A stretch of DNA of 64,000 nucleotides from Gorillibacterium massiliense (lineage in GTDB: Bacteria; Bacillota; Bacilli; Paenibacillales; NBRC-103111), in contig NZ_CBQR020000114.1 of NCBI RefSeq assembly GCF_000455485.1, positions 1 through 64,000 on the forward strand, written 5' to 3'. Every line of letters begins with the position of its first letter. The first letter of the stretch is position 1. Shown in pieces: positions 8,918-17,597 of the stretch. A program made the position numbers and the translations under genes. The notes beneath the pieces are model-generated. The model was not told where the DNA came from. It saw nothing but the letters and a program-made list of their open reading frames with translations, and did not search any database.

Positions 8918-10573
8918 TTAGTTCCCGGTTTTTTTCTTGAAACTATCTTCCAGCTCCTGCAAGATCTTATCGCCGCCCTGACTCTTCCACTTGGCGACAA
9001 ATTCGTCAAACTTGCTGATATCCGCGCCCATGATGATCTGAGTGAAATAGGAATCCCGGATGGTGTTGATCTCTTTCATCTTGGCAATCTTCGTTGGCGA
9101 ATCCAAGTAGTTGGAAGCATCCTGGATTTGATATTTGTTGTTGATCGCAATCCCTAAGGACTGGCTTTTTCTGAGCGGCACAGCTTCCAGATAACGCGGC
9201 CAGCCTTTCAGTCCGGGCGCCCAGGTGTAAGATTGAATGCCCCGGTACTTCCCATCCTTATCGACGAGCGTATCCGGGCTGACAGCATCCGTGATTTGCG
9301 CAAGCTTTCCGTCGGCAATTTTATAGTCGGTATTTTCAACGCCCCATACCGACAGCATTTGATTTTCTTCCGTCAATCCCTTATCGATTATCTGCAGCAG
9401 CTGTTTCGGGTCTTTGGTTTTGGCGCTGATGGCATTCACTTGCCCGAAAGGCGCGCCTTGGGGAGCGACATAAATGCCGTCTTTGCCAAGAAGTGCGTCG
9501 GTTAGAGCTAAATATATATAAGGCTGCTGCGATTGATCCGGCAGGGCTGCATCCTTACCCAGTTTGCCATCTTTCTTCTGCAGGAACGTTTCGATCTGGG
9601 TATCGTAATCACTAGCGGTGGACCACCAGCCCATCCAGGAGAACAGCTTGCCGGAATACAATTTATCCCTCAGCTGCTCTTCTTTTATCGTGGCAAATTC
9701 TTTATCGATCAGGTTCTCTTTATACATCTTTTGCAGGAACAAGAGTGCGTCCTTCATCCTCGGATCGATATCGTAGCTGCTGAATTTGCCGTCTTTTTCG
9801 GTAAAATAGCCCGGGGTAACGCCGAACGCCCCAAACACGAGATCAAAGGAGTTGTTAGCGTATTTGACTTCTCCAATCTGGGAGGTATAGCCGCCAAGTG
9901 GAATGACATCCGGGTAGGTTTCCTTGATTTTCTTCAGGTCGTTATAGTATTCATCAAGCGTTTTCGGTACTTCTACGTTGATTGCTTTCAGATAGTCGCT
10001 GCGCATGACGATATTCCACCGGTATCCCGAGCCTGGACCGCCGACATAGGGGATACCGTATATTTTCCCGTTCACTTTCAACAGATCGAAGATGTTTTGC
10101 GGGATTTCCCGCCAAATATTCGGCGTGTCTTTCTCGTTGATCATCGTTGTCAGATCGACGAAAGCGCCTTGCGGAGCGTATTTTTGAAAATCGTCGGCTA
10201 CATCCATGCGCACGATATCGGGGACGTCGCCGCTGGACATTTTCAGATTTAGCTTCGTTTTGTACTGCTGCGTATCGACCAGCTCTACTTTGAACTTGAC
10301 GCCAAGCGCTTGCTCTACAGCATCCTTCACCGCGTCTTTATTGGGATCGTACGGTTTCGAGATATCGATAGGACGCAGCCATTTGATTTCGAATGGTTCA
10401 GCTTTTGTCGGCTCCGGCTGTTTCGTCGGCTCCGGTTTTTGCGTTGCTTTATCTGCGCTCGGCACAGGTGATGCAGTTTCTGCGCTCTTTTCCTTTGAAC
10501 AAGCTGTTAAAGCGACCATAACCACAAGAAAAAAGGACAGAACCAGCGTAATCCACTTTTTGCTACCTTTCAT
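8918..10573 (-). CDS. Sugar ABC transporter substrate-binding lipoprotein (YtcQ/LplA type)
   Basis: 551-residue extracellular solute-binding protein that captures oligosaccharides for the two permeases encoded just upstream. The signal peptide ends in a lipobox (ALTAC, Cys25), followed by a Ser/Pro/Glu-rich tether (PEPTKQPEPTKAEP). The mature part has family hallmarks such as RMDVADDFQKYAPQGAFVDLT and IPYVGGPGSGYRW. The length fits the long YtcQ/LplA class used with YteP/YtcP permeases, rather than the shorter ~430-residue maltose class. A GGGAGGG site precedes the ATG. No ATPase gene is nearby, so a shared MsmX-type ATPase must energise the system. It is part of the two-component-regulated locus. 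Confidence 0.93.
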   Translation of the reverse strand: MKGSKKWITLVLSFFLVVMVALTACSKEKSAETASPVPSADKATQKPEPTKQPEPTKAEPFEIKWLRPIDISKPYDPNKDAVKDAVEQALGVKFKVELVDTQQYKTKLNLKMSSGDVPDIVRMDVADDFQKYAPQGAFVDLTTMINEKDTPNIWREIPQNIFDLLKVNGKIYGIPYVGGPGSGYRWNIVMRSDYLKAINVEVPKTLDEYYNDLKKIKETYPDVIPLGGYTSQIGEVKYANNSFDLVFGAFGVTPGYFTEKDGKFSSYDIDPRMKDALLFLQKMYKENLIDKEFATIKEEQLRDKLYSGKLFSWMGWWSTASDYDTQIETFLQKKDGKLGKDAALPDQSQQPYIYLALTDALLGKDGIYVAPQGAPFGQVNAISAKTKDPKQLLQIIDKGLTEENQMLSVWGVENTDYKIADGKLAQITDAVSPDTLVDKDGKYRGIQSYTWAPGLKGWPRYLEAVPLRKSQSLGIAINNKYQIQDASNYLDSPTKIAKMKEINTIRDSYFTQIIMGADISKFDEFVAKWKSQGGDKILQELEDSFKKKTGN

Positions 10574-10621
10574 TCATACACCCTCCCAATTCGTTTCGTG
10601 AAGAACGGGAACTTCTCCGCT

Positions 10622-11497
10622 TCATCCTTTAATGGAACCGAGCAGCATCCCTTGTTGAAAGTGTTTTTGCAAAAACGGATAGAGAATCATCATCGGAGCG
10701 GCAACAATGATAATACCAGCCATCTGGATGCCGATCGTCGGCGACGGCGTCGACCCGGCAGCTTCTAACAGTTCAGGCGGCAGGCTGGAGTTGCTGATGA
10801 TCGTGCGCAGCACTAGCTGTACCGGTGCTTTGTTCCAGTCGGAAATATACAAGAGCGCGTTGAAAAAATCGTTCCAATAAGTCACCATGTACATGAGCCC
10901 GACAGACACCATGACCGGCGTCGACAGCGGCAAAACGATCTGCCAAAAGATGCGGAATTCCGAAGCACCGTCCATTTCCGCCGATTCCCGCAAGCTTTCC
11001 GGCAGCCCCTCGAAGAACGTTTTCATGATGACCATCAAAAATGCGCTGTAGGCCATGACCAATATGAGCGCGAAGTTCGTATTGTACAGCCCCAGCTTTT
11101 GCACCGTAATGTACAGCGGAATCATCCCGCCCCGGAAGAACATCGTCAGCACGAAGAACAGGATGATCCATCTTCTTCCAGGCAGCCTTTTCTCCGCCAA
11201 TGCATAGGCTGCCGTGGATGTGAGAAACAAGGCGAGAATAACGCCGCAAACCGTATTGCGGATCGTATTGAGATAGGCGCTGTATATGGTGGAACCGCGT
11301 CTTAACAGGAAATCGTAATACTGCAAGCTGATTTCTTTCGGAAACAGGATGAACCCGTTCCGATGGATGTACTCGGTATAGGGCGTAATGGATACCACCA
11401 GCACATACCAAAATGGCGCGAGGATGATGATCGTAATAAGCGTGAGGATGGAGTAATTGAGGGTGACAAAAATCTTTTCGTTCCGCGTTAGCTTCAT
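10622..11497 (-). CDS. Carbohydrate ABC transporter permease (YtcP/LplC type)
   Basis: 291-residue inner-membrane permease with about six hydrophobic helices. The cytoplasmic EAA loop that contacts the ATPase is seen as ESAEMDGASEFRIFWQIVLP. The C-terminus HFQQGMLLGSIKG is typical of this subfamily, whose members usually end in KG. A GGGGAGGAACC site precedes the ATG. It follows the other permease gene by 39 bases and is followed 48 bases later by the binding-protein gene, so all three are probably cotranscribed. Confidence 0.95.
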   Translation of the reverse strand: MKLTRNEKIFVTLNYSILTLITIIILAPFWYVLVVSITPYTEYIHRNGFILFPKEISLQYYDFLLRRGSTIYSAYLNTIRNTVCGVILALFLTSTAAYALAEKRLPGRRWIILFFVLTMFFRGGMIPLYITVQKLGLYNTNFALILVMAYSAFLMVIMKTFFEGLPESLRESAEMDGASEFRIFWQIVLPLSTPVMVSVGLMYMVTYWNDFFNALLYISDWNKAPVQLVLRTIISNSSLPPELLEAAGSTPSPTIGIQMAGIIIVAAPMMILYPFLQKHFQQGMLLGSIKG

Positions 11498-11536
11498 GTC
11501 GGTTCCTCCCCGGATAGGCTATTCATACGGCTCGCG

Positions 11537-12493
11537 TCAGAAAATGCCGGAACCCTGCAGACGTTTGGCGATGCTGTTCGTGAGGAGCACCAGCACGAGG
11601 CCGATCAAGCCCTTCACCACATCCGCCGCCGTCGCCAGGCTGAGATTGAACTGTTCGACGCCCATCCGGTAAATATACGTATCCAGAATATCGCCGACAT
11701 GGTAGACAATCGGATTATACAGATTGATGACCTGATCGATGCCGGCGCTCATAATGAACCCGACCCGGAGAATAAAGATCACCACGATCGTCGGTACAAT
11801 GCCAGGCAGCGTGATGCGGGTAACCCTTTGGAACCGGCTTGCTCCGTCGACAATGGCCGCCTCATACGTTTCCGGGTTGATTCCCCCGATGGCCGCGATA
11901 TAGATGATGGCTGCCCAGCCCATCTCTTTCATGGCGTCGGTGACGACGAGAATGAGGCGAAACAGATTGGGCTGCGCCAGGAAATAGATGCCATGGCCGC
12001 CCAGCCACTCGATCAGCTTGTTGACAACGCCGGTTTCCGGGGATAACAAAAGAACGATAATGCCGCCATAGACGACCCAAGAGACAAAACGGGGCAGGTA
12101 TACGGCAGTTTGCAGTATTTTTCGATACCAGGCCCGGCGAATTTCACTTAAGGCTAAAGCCAACAAAATCGGACAGATGAAACCGCTTACCATTTTGTAC
12201 AAATTGATCACAATGGTATTGATGAAGGCATCCCGAAACATATCCGATTCAAACAGCTGGCGGAAGTAGGTCAACCCCGCCCACTTGCTTCCCGATATCC
12301 CCTGCACGTAGTTGTAATCCAGAAAGGCAACGCTCACCCCATAAATCGGCATATAGTCGAACAGTATGACCCATATGGCAGCAGGCAGCAGCATAAGGTA
12401 CAACAGCCGAAATTTCCAAATGCGCCGCAACCGGCTTCCCGCCCGAATCCCTCCCTTTAGCTCCATTCTTGTTTTTACCAGCGTCACAGTCAT
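11537..12493 (-). CDS. Carbohydrate ABC transporter permease (YteP/LplB type)
   Basis: Up to 318 residues; partner membrane subunit of the transporter. It has about six helices (the first is LYLMLLPAAIWVILFDYMPIYG) and an EAA loop seen as EAAIVDGASRFQRVTRITLPGI. The ATG at 12491-12493 lies only two bases after GGAGGGG. A GTG two codons further in (12485-12487) has better spacing, so the true protein may be 316 residues. It is the first gene of the transporter unit. The sensor-kinase gene upstream ends in a terminator 101 bases before it, so a promoter, probably activated by the YesN-like regulator, should lie in 12494-12593. Confidence 0.95.
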   Translation of the reverse strand: MTVTLVKTRMELKGGIRAGSRLRRIWKFRLLYLMLLPAAIWVILFDYMPIYGVSVAFLDYNYVQGISGSKWAGLTYFRQLFESDMFRDAFINTIVINLYKMVSGFICPILLALALSEIRRAWYRKILQTAVYLPRFVSWVVYGGIIVLLLSPETGVVNKLIEWLGGHGIYFLAQPNLFRLILVVTDAMKEMGWAAIIYIAAIGGINPETYEAAIVDGASRFQRVTRITLPGIVPTIVVIFILRVGFIMSAGIDQVINLYNPIVYHVGDILDTYIYRMGVEQFNLSLATAADVVKGLIGLVLVLLTNSIAKRLQGSGIF

Positions 12494-12593
12494 TCCCCTC
12501 CAGGCATCCGTTTTGGATTATTTCTGAAAGAAAGCCTTTACAACACTAGCATACGGGAATCATCGCATTGGAAACACCCGGGAATCAGACAAT

Positions 12594-12617
12594 AAAGCCG
12601 GGATATCCCGGCTTTTT
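12594..12617 (-). terminator. Terminator after the sensor kinase gene
   Basis: The perfect palindrome AAAGCCGGGATATCCCGGCTTT (two 11-base arms, 12594-12615) begins at the kinase stop codon. It is suitably placed to end the two-component transcript before the transporter genes. Confidence 0.75.
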
Positions 12618-14412
12618 AGGAGGGGTAAAGGGGAAGCCGGATGACAGCGCATGTCCCTTCGTCTACGATCTGATAGGTTATGCCATAATCGTCGCCATAG
12701 CGCAGCTTGATCCGCCGATCTACATTTCGGGTTCCGAAGCCGCCTTCATATTCGCGCTTCTCCCCTTCCGGCTCTGTTCCTGCAAGCATCCGGTTCATCG
12801 TGTCGGCATCGACGCCGGAGCCGTTGTCCCAGATCTCCAGAATCAGATCGGGATCGGCCGCTTCCGCCCGTATGCGGATGCGCTGATCGTTTCTCATGCT
12901 GCGGAAGCCGTGAACGATGCTGTTTTCCACCAGCGGCTGAAGGATAAAATGAATGATGCTCCGTTCCGCCAGCTTTTCATCCATATCGATTTCATAAGAG
13001 AGGCTGTCATGCATCAGCTTCTGAATGTCCAGGTAGCTGGACACCTGCTTCAGCTCATCTTTCAGCGGGATAACTTGCTGCCCTTTGTTAAGACCCAAAC
13101 GCAGTACATTGGCCAGGGAGCGGGATATCGCGCTGATTTCTTCGTCGCCGATGGACAGCGCTTTGCAGTTGATCATATCCAGCGTATTGTACAAAAAGTG
13201 GGGATTGATCTGCGCTTGGAGCAGATCGAGCTGGAGCTGCTTTTGCGTGATGTCTTTAACGTACACTTCTTCAATCAGAGCCTGGAGGCGCTCCAACATT
13301 AACCGATACCCGCGGTTCAATAGGTCGATTTCCTCAATATACGTGAGCTCTTCCCGTTCCGCCCCGGACAGCTCTCCGAGCTCCACTCTTTTCATCGTGC
13401 GGGCAAGCTTGGTAATTGGACCGGTCGCTTTAGCCGTGGTTCGGCGGATCAGATATCCGGTTATCGCCATGCCCGCCAAACCGACGACAAGGGCAATACC
13501 GGCGACAGGAGCTGCCGCTCTAAAGCGGTTTTCCGGGACGACGGCGATCAGCTTCCAGCCATTGTCGAAGCGGTCGTAGGCCACGATCCGTTTGGCCCCC
13601 CTGTCGGATAATGAGTATAGCCCTTGTTCGTCCTCCATCGTTTTTCGCAGATCCGTTGATTGGCTTGCATCGTATTGAAAGGGATAACGATCACTGTAGA
13701 CCACATGGTTTTTCTCGTCCGTCAAAAGATAGGAGCCCCCGGGTAAGCCGCCACGCTGGATGATTCCCTGCAAATTGTTGACGGCGTACCCGATGACGAC
13801 AACGCCTAAGGCATTGCCGTTTTTGATGCTTTTCTTCTGCTTCGCATTGTAAATATACCGTCTAGCGCCATCGGATTCGGTCCACCATACTGCGGAGTTG
13901 TCCGAATCGATCAGCTCTTTATACCAATCTCTGAGCTTCACATCGTCATTTTTATAGATTCCGTTGACCGTGGCGTAATGATCTGTCGCCAAATCGTAGA
14001 GACCGCTGGTTTGATCGACGACCATCATAATGGAGTAAGAAATTTGCGCTTGGCTGTAAGGATCGATTTCGTTTAAAAAGGACATGAGGGAGAGGTTCTG
14101 GAATTCACTGAACAAACGATAATAGTCAGAAACAGCGTCCGCTTTGTTAGCGTAGCTGCCTTCCAGTACGTTTTCGATCTCCTGGCTGGAAATCACGATG
14201 CCGGATATGTTTTTGAGGCTGTTGAATTGGTACCAAAGGCTGCGGTAAAGGTAGTTCATGGAACGGTCCACGGACTTGCGGGTCTGATCGTTTTGAAAGG
14301 AGATAATGATCGAAGTGGCGAGGATGGTGAACAGGGCGATAATGGCGGCTATGGCTGCGGTGACAGGCAAAACGATTTTCCGGTACAATCGGGTCGGTTT
14401 CGGCGGAAGCAT
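12616..14412 (-). CDS. Sensor histidine kinase, YesM/LytS-like (HisKA_7TM-independent, cache-HAMP-His_kinase)
   Basis: 598-residue membrane kinase that senses an extracellular carbohydrate cue or a liganded binding protein and phosphorylates the adjacent response regulator. It has an N-terminal helix (about 15-37), an extracellular sensor of about 250 residues, a second helix (VAGIALVVGLAGMAITGYLI, about 300-320), HAMP-like linker (TGPITKLARTMKRVELGEL), the phosphoacceptor motif QAQINPHFLYNTLD with His405, and an ATP-binding domain with N box (QPLVENSIVHGF), G1 (WDNGSG) and G2 (GFGTRNVDRRI). A strong AAGGAGG site precedes the ATG. It lies 26 bases after the regulator gene, in the same operon. 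Confidence 0.96.
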   Translation of the reverse strand: MLPPKPTRLYRKIVLPVTAAIAAIIALFTILATSIIISFQNDQTRKSVDRSMNYLYRSLWYQFNSLKNISGIVISSQEIENVLEGSYANKADAVSDYYRLFSEFQNLSLMSFLNEIDPYSQAQISYSIMMVVDQTSGLYDLATDHYATVNGIYKNDDVKLRDWYKELIDSDNSAVWWTESDGARRYIYNAKQKKSIKNGNALGVVVIGYAVNNLQGIIQRGGLPGGSYLLTDEKNHVVYSDRYPFQYDASQSTDLRKTMEDEQGLYSLSDRGAKRIVAYDRFDNGWKLIAVVPENRFRAAAPVAGIALVVGLAGMAITGYLIRRTTAKATGPITKLARTMKRVELGELSGAEREELTYIEEIDLLNRGYRLMLERLQALIEEVYVKDITQKQLQLDLLQAQINPHFLYNTLDMINCKALSIGDEEISAISRSLANVLRLGLNKGQQVIPLKDELKQVSSYLDIQKLMHDSLSYEIDMDEKLAERSIIHFILQPLVENSIVHGFRSMRNDQRIRIRAEAADPDLILEIWDNGSGVDADTMNRMLAGTEPEGEKREYEGGFGTRNVDRRIKLRYGDDYGITYQIVDEGTCAVIRLPLYPS

Positions 14413-14438
14413 GATCTCGTTACCTCCTTGCCTCCGGA

Positions 14439-15254
14439 CTATAGATACCGATTGCGGTACTCCGACGGGGTTAAGCCGTGATGCCGTTTAAAACTGTCCC
14501 GAAAGTGATCGATGTCGGAATAGCCGATTTGATCGCAAACCTCATAGATTTTTGTCTCGGGATTCTTCAGCAGTTGTGAGGCCAGCTCCATTTTTCGGGC
14601 GATGATGTAGTTGTTGACTGTCGTACCGGTCGCTTCCTTAAACAGATGGGCGGCGTACTTTTCGCTCAAGTTCGCTTGAGCTGCAACTTGCTGTAGGGCC
14701 AAAGGTTTCCCCTGGATATTCTGGTGAATGTACTTCAGCATTTGCTCGACGAGCTTGCTGTTCTTCAGTTTCCCCGGCAATTCCGGCAAACCCGCTGATT
14801 CTCCCACGACATGAGGCAGCGCTTCTTTTACGATTTCCTTTGCCTGCTGTAACACCGCAAGCTGTTGCTGCTCTTTCTTGATAAACCGGACGCTGCGCTC
14901 GGCCATGCGTAAAATTTCTTCCGTGTCAATGGGCTTTAGCACGTAATCCATAACCCCCATCTTCAGACCTTCCCGGGCATATTCGAATTCGCTGAGTCCG
15001 GATAAAATGATGCATTTGATTCGGGGGTTCATCTCTTTTACCCGCCGGATCAGCTCGATCCCGTCCATGACGGGCATCCCGATGTCGGTAATGAGCAAAT
15101 CCGGAACGTTCCCAGGGTGTTGCATGAGTGCCAATGCTTGTTCTCCGTCCTGGGCGCTGGCGACAACCGTAAGTCCGACCGCCGCCCAATTCACGTGATG
15201 GACTAGCGTTTCCCGGACGATTTTCACATCTTCAACGATCATGAGTTTGATCAT
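14439..15254 (-). CDS. Response regulator, YesN-type (REC plus AraC-family DNA-binding domain)
   Basis: 271-residue cytoplasmic regulator. The receiver domain has the acidic pair near residues 8-9, phosphoacceptor Asp57 in LLITDIGMP, and the conserved Lys in YVLKPID. The C-terminus is a two-HTH AraC-type domain ending IGYSDIDHFRDSFKRHHGLTPSEYR. It should activate the transporter and hydrolase genes downstream when phosphorylated by the YesM-like kinase. It is the first gene of the pair; an AAGGAGGTGG site precedes the ATG. The linker between the domains is short and lacks the extra domain found in longer YesN proteins. Confidence 0.96.
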   Translation of the reverse strand: MIKLMIVEDVKIVRETLVHHVNWAAVGLTVVASAQDGEQALALMQHPGNVPDLLITDIGMPVMDGIELIRRVKEMNPRIKCIILSGLSEFEYAREGLKMGVMDYVLKPIDTEEILRMAERSVRFIKKEQQQLAVLQQAKEIVKEALPHVVGESAGLPELPGKLKNSKLVEQMLKYIHQNIQGKPLALQQVAAQANLSEKYAAHLFKEATGTTVNNYIIARKMELASQLLKNPETKIYEVCDQIGYSDIDHFRDSFKRHHGLTPSEYRNRYL

Positions 15255-15326
15255 GCTCCACCTCCTTCCAAAACAGTACTATGAATTCCAAAATAATCCA
15301 AGTGTAGGAAGGCGCATCCCATCTTA

Positions 15327-15376
15327 TAAAAAAACGATCTGCTTGCCGGTAGAACCGACAAAACAGACCGATTTTT
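15327..15376 (-). terminator. Probable terminator downstream of the SDR gene
   Basis: Read on the minus strand, an imperfect stem (TCGGTCTG against CAGATCG, with an inner CGGTTCTACCG) is followed by a run of seven T. It is some 100 bases past the SDR stop. The gap 15255-15473 otherwise should hold the promoter of the two-component pair. Confidence 0.5.
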
Positions 15377-15473
15377 TCAGAAAGACAATCCGTTCACAGC
15401 AGAGCCTGCCCGGCTGGATGATCAGTCTTCATTCTTGTTTCACCAAATCCCGGGAATGGAACCGGAAGGACTC

Positions 15474-16277
15474 TTATAAATAATGGTCTGGAAGCCGGAA
15501 CCAAGAGGGGGCTTCCGCCTCGGCATCCATCGGGATGCCGGGCAGGATCAGCCCGCCGTCCATCCGCATGACCGTCCCTGTTATGTACGCCGCTTCCTCC
15601 GAAACCAAATACGCCGTAAGCCCCGCTACCTCCGCCGGCGTTCCTAACCGTCCCAGCGGAATCTGCCGGGCGAACGGATTTCCCCGCAGCTCCTCCGGAG
15701 TAAAGCTCCCCCGCACTGCCGTTGCCCCCGGAGCGACGCAGTTAACCCTGATGCCGTATTCGGCCAACTCCAGCGCCAGCGACTCGCAAGCCCGGTTGAG
15801 TGCGGCTTTCATCCCGCCGTACAGCGGGTCTTCGGGATACGCCTGTTCGCCTCTTGTCGACGTGATGAAGACGATATTGCCGGCAATACCGCTCTCGATC
15901 ATATGAGTCGCCGCCTTTTTGGCGCAGAGCATATAGCTGCGATAATCGAGGCGGTATACGAAATCGATGTCCTCCGCCGTCAGCTTGCGCAAATTGTTAT
16001 GCGCGGTAAGCCCAGCACAGCAGATCATCACGTCCAACCGCCCCAGATCGGCAATGGCCTGGTCTGTTACCTGCTCCGCTACCTCCTCCCTCTCCAGAGA
16101 CGCCTGGTAAAAAAAGCATCGCCGTCCCATCTCCCGGAGTTCTCTTTGCAGCGATTCCGCTTCCTCTAGCTTGCTGTTGTACGTGAAGGCGATATCGTAG
16201 CCCTTCTGCCCCAACAATTGGGCGATTCCCCGACCGATCCCCCTGCTGCCTCCAGTAACGAATGCCGTCTTCTCCAT
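15474..16277 (-). CDS. SDR family oxidoreductase, catalytically intact
   Basis: 267-residue classical short-chain dehydrogenase/reductase. The cofactor motif TGGSRGIG is at residues 8-15, and the catalytic residues are Ser140, Tyr153 and Lys157 (LYGGMKAAL). The C-terminal extension ends in LPGIPM...W. The ATG at 16275-16277 follows GAAGGAG by nine bases; an upstream in-frame TTG at 16295 is less likely. It is divergent from the GntR/LacI-type regulator and is the closest relative in the window of the degenerate SDR at 18849, with the same C-terminal extension. It probably oxidises or reduces a sugar acid or ketose in the pathway of the ManD-like dehydratase. The substrate is unknown. Confidence 0.93.
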   Translation of the reverse strand: MEKTAFVTGGSRGIGRGIAQLLGQKGYDIAFTYNSKLEEAESLQRELREMGRRCFFYQASLEREEVAEQVTDQAIADLGRLDVMICCAGLTAHNNLRKLTAEDIDFVYRLDYRSYMLCAKKAATHMIESGIAGNIVFITSTRGEQAYPEDPLYGGMKAALNRACESLALELAEYGIRVNCVAPGATAVRGSFTPEELRGNPFARQIPLGRLGTPAEVAGLTAYLVSEEAAYITGTVMRMDGGLILPGIPMDAEAEAPSWFRLPDHYL

Positions 16278-16304
16278 GCTTCCGCACTCCTTCAAGACGA
16301 ATTT

Positions 16305-16317
16305 GATATATCATATC
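16305..16317. promoter_or_regulatory. Possible operator in the divergent SDR/regulator region
   Basis: GATATATCATATC is an inverted repeat (GATAT, three bases, ATATC). A related TTTGATATAC occurs again at 16424-16433 over the regulator promoter. Recurrence of a dyad between divergent genes suggests an operator for the GntR/LacI hybrid regulator, but the region is AT-rich and chance is possible. Confidence 0.3.
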
Positions 16318-16406
16318 ATCCCATTTTGCTGGGGCTCCTGTCAACGGTTTGAGTGAAGTGTTATTAAAACAATCCCGTTTTAACCGTGTTTTTTGCGAGT
16401 AAAGAA

Positions 16407-16434
16407 TTGACTTCACCTTCTCGTTTGATATACT
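16407..16434 (+). promoter_or_regulatory. Sigma-A type promoter of the regulator operon
   Basis: TTGACT at 16407-16412 and TATACT at 16429-16434 are separated by 16 bases and sit 35 bases upstream of the regulator start codon. Confidence 0.6.
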
Positions 16435-16469
16435 ATAACCGTTCCCATTCTCGTTTCCAAGGAGAGAAA

Positions 16470-17579
16470 ATGCAAACCAGTCCAGGAAAATCTTTATATC
16501 AAATTATCATTGACGATATTCTTGAAACGATCAAACGAGGGCAGTTCAGCTACGACGAGCCCATCTGTACCGAAAAAAGCTTGTCCGATCAATACGGCGT
16601 CAGCCGCATTACGTCCAAGCGCGCCATCGAAGAGTTGGAGCGGGCAGGCATTCTCTACCGCAAACGGGGCGTCGGCAGCTTTGTCCGCAAAGAGGCGGAC
16701 TCCGGTACCGATGGGATGAGATCCAAAGGATCACCAGTTGCTGCACAGGGTAAAATCATCGCCTTCGCGCTGCCTTTCGCCATCACCCAAGGCGGCATGC
16801 TCCGCACCATCGAAGCCGCCACCAACCGGCTTTCCGAGCGAGGCTGCCATTTGACCATGCACATTTGCGAACCGGACCCGCGGAAAGAACAACAGCTGAT
16901 AGAGCGGCTGCTGGCGCAGCATGTGGATGGTCTTATTTTTTATCCTTCCGGGAATGACTTGCATCTGGACATCCTTAAACAGTTTACGGACAAAGGCAAA
17001 CCCGTGATCATTCTCGACAAGCCCCATGACATCGATTATTTGAGCAACGTCGTCTGCGACAACTTCAGCGGCGGCTACAAACTCACGGAGCATCTGGTCG
17101 ATTACGGTCACCGGAATATCGCTTACTTGTCCCGTTATTCGACTAACGACGTGTCCAGTATCCGGGAGCGTTACAACGGGTTCGCGAAATGTCTGGAAGA
17201 CCGGGGTATCGCTGTCCAACCCCAATTCATCAACATGAATCTGAACTCCGACTATCCGATGCTCAAGCACATCATCAACTCCCTGTACAAAGCGGGAGTG
17301 ACCGCCATCGAATGCGAGAACGATGAAGTCGCCTTCAATGTGTACATGTGCTGCCGCAGCCTGTCGATCCTCGTTCCCCAGCAGATGAACATCACCGGCT
17401 TTGATAACATCGATTGGGCTGTCACGGGCAGCGCCCAGCTTACCACCGTCGACCAAAACTTCGCGAAAATCGGCGAAACCCTCGCGGAGTTGATTTTGTC
17501 CGGCGAAGTCGGTCCGTCGTCTCGCATCATTCCAGTCGACTTAATTCCCCGTACATCCACGGGACCAGCCAGAAGCTAA
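16470..17579 (+). CDS. GntR-type regulator with LacI-like sugar-binding domain (AraR architecture)
   Basis: 369-residue transcription regulator. The start is the ATG at 16470, seven bases after AAGGAGAG; the reading frame is open further upstream but without a ribosome site. Residues 1-75 form a winged helix of the GntR kind (SLYQIIIDDILETIKRG, SDQYGVSRITSKRAIEELER, YRKRGVGSFV). Residues about 85-365 are a LacI/PBP-I-like effector domain (IIFYPSGNDLHL-like LIFYPSGNDLH, ITGFDNIDWA, TTVDQNFAKIGETL). This domain order matches AraR of Bacillus. It stands between a divergent SDR gene and codirectional ManD-like and SDR-like genes, so it probably represses both directions until a sugar acid or aldose binds. 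Confidence 0.93.
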   Translation: MQTSPGKSLYQIIIDDILETIKRGQFSYDEPICTEKSLSDQYGVSRITSKRAIEELERAGILYRKRGVGSFVRKEADSGTDGMRSKGSPVAAQGKIIAFALPFAITQGGMLRTIEAATNRLSERGCHLTMHICEPDPRKEQQLIERLLAQHVDGLIFYPSGNDLHLDILKQFTDKGKPVIILDKPHDIDYLSNVVCDNFSGGYKLTEHLVDYGHRNIAYLSRYSTNDVSSIRERYNGFAKCLEDRGIAVQPQFINMNLNSDYPMLKHIINSLYKAGVTAIECENDEVAFNVYMCCRSLSILVPQQMNITGFDNIDWAVTGSAQLTTVDQNFAKIGETLAELILSGEVGPSSRIIPVDLIPRTSTGPARS

Positions 17580-17597
17580 CCCAAGGAGGAATCATCC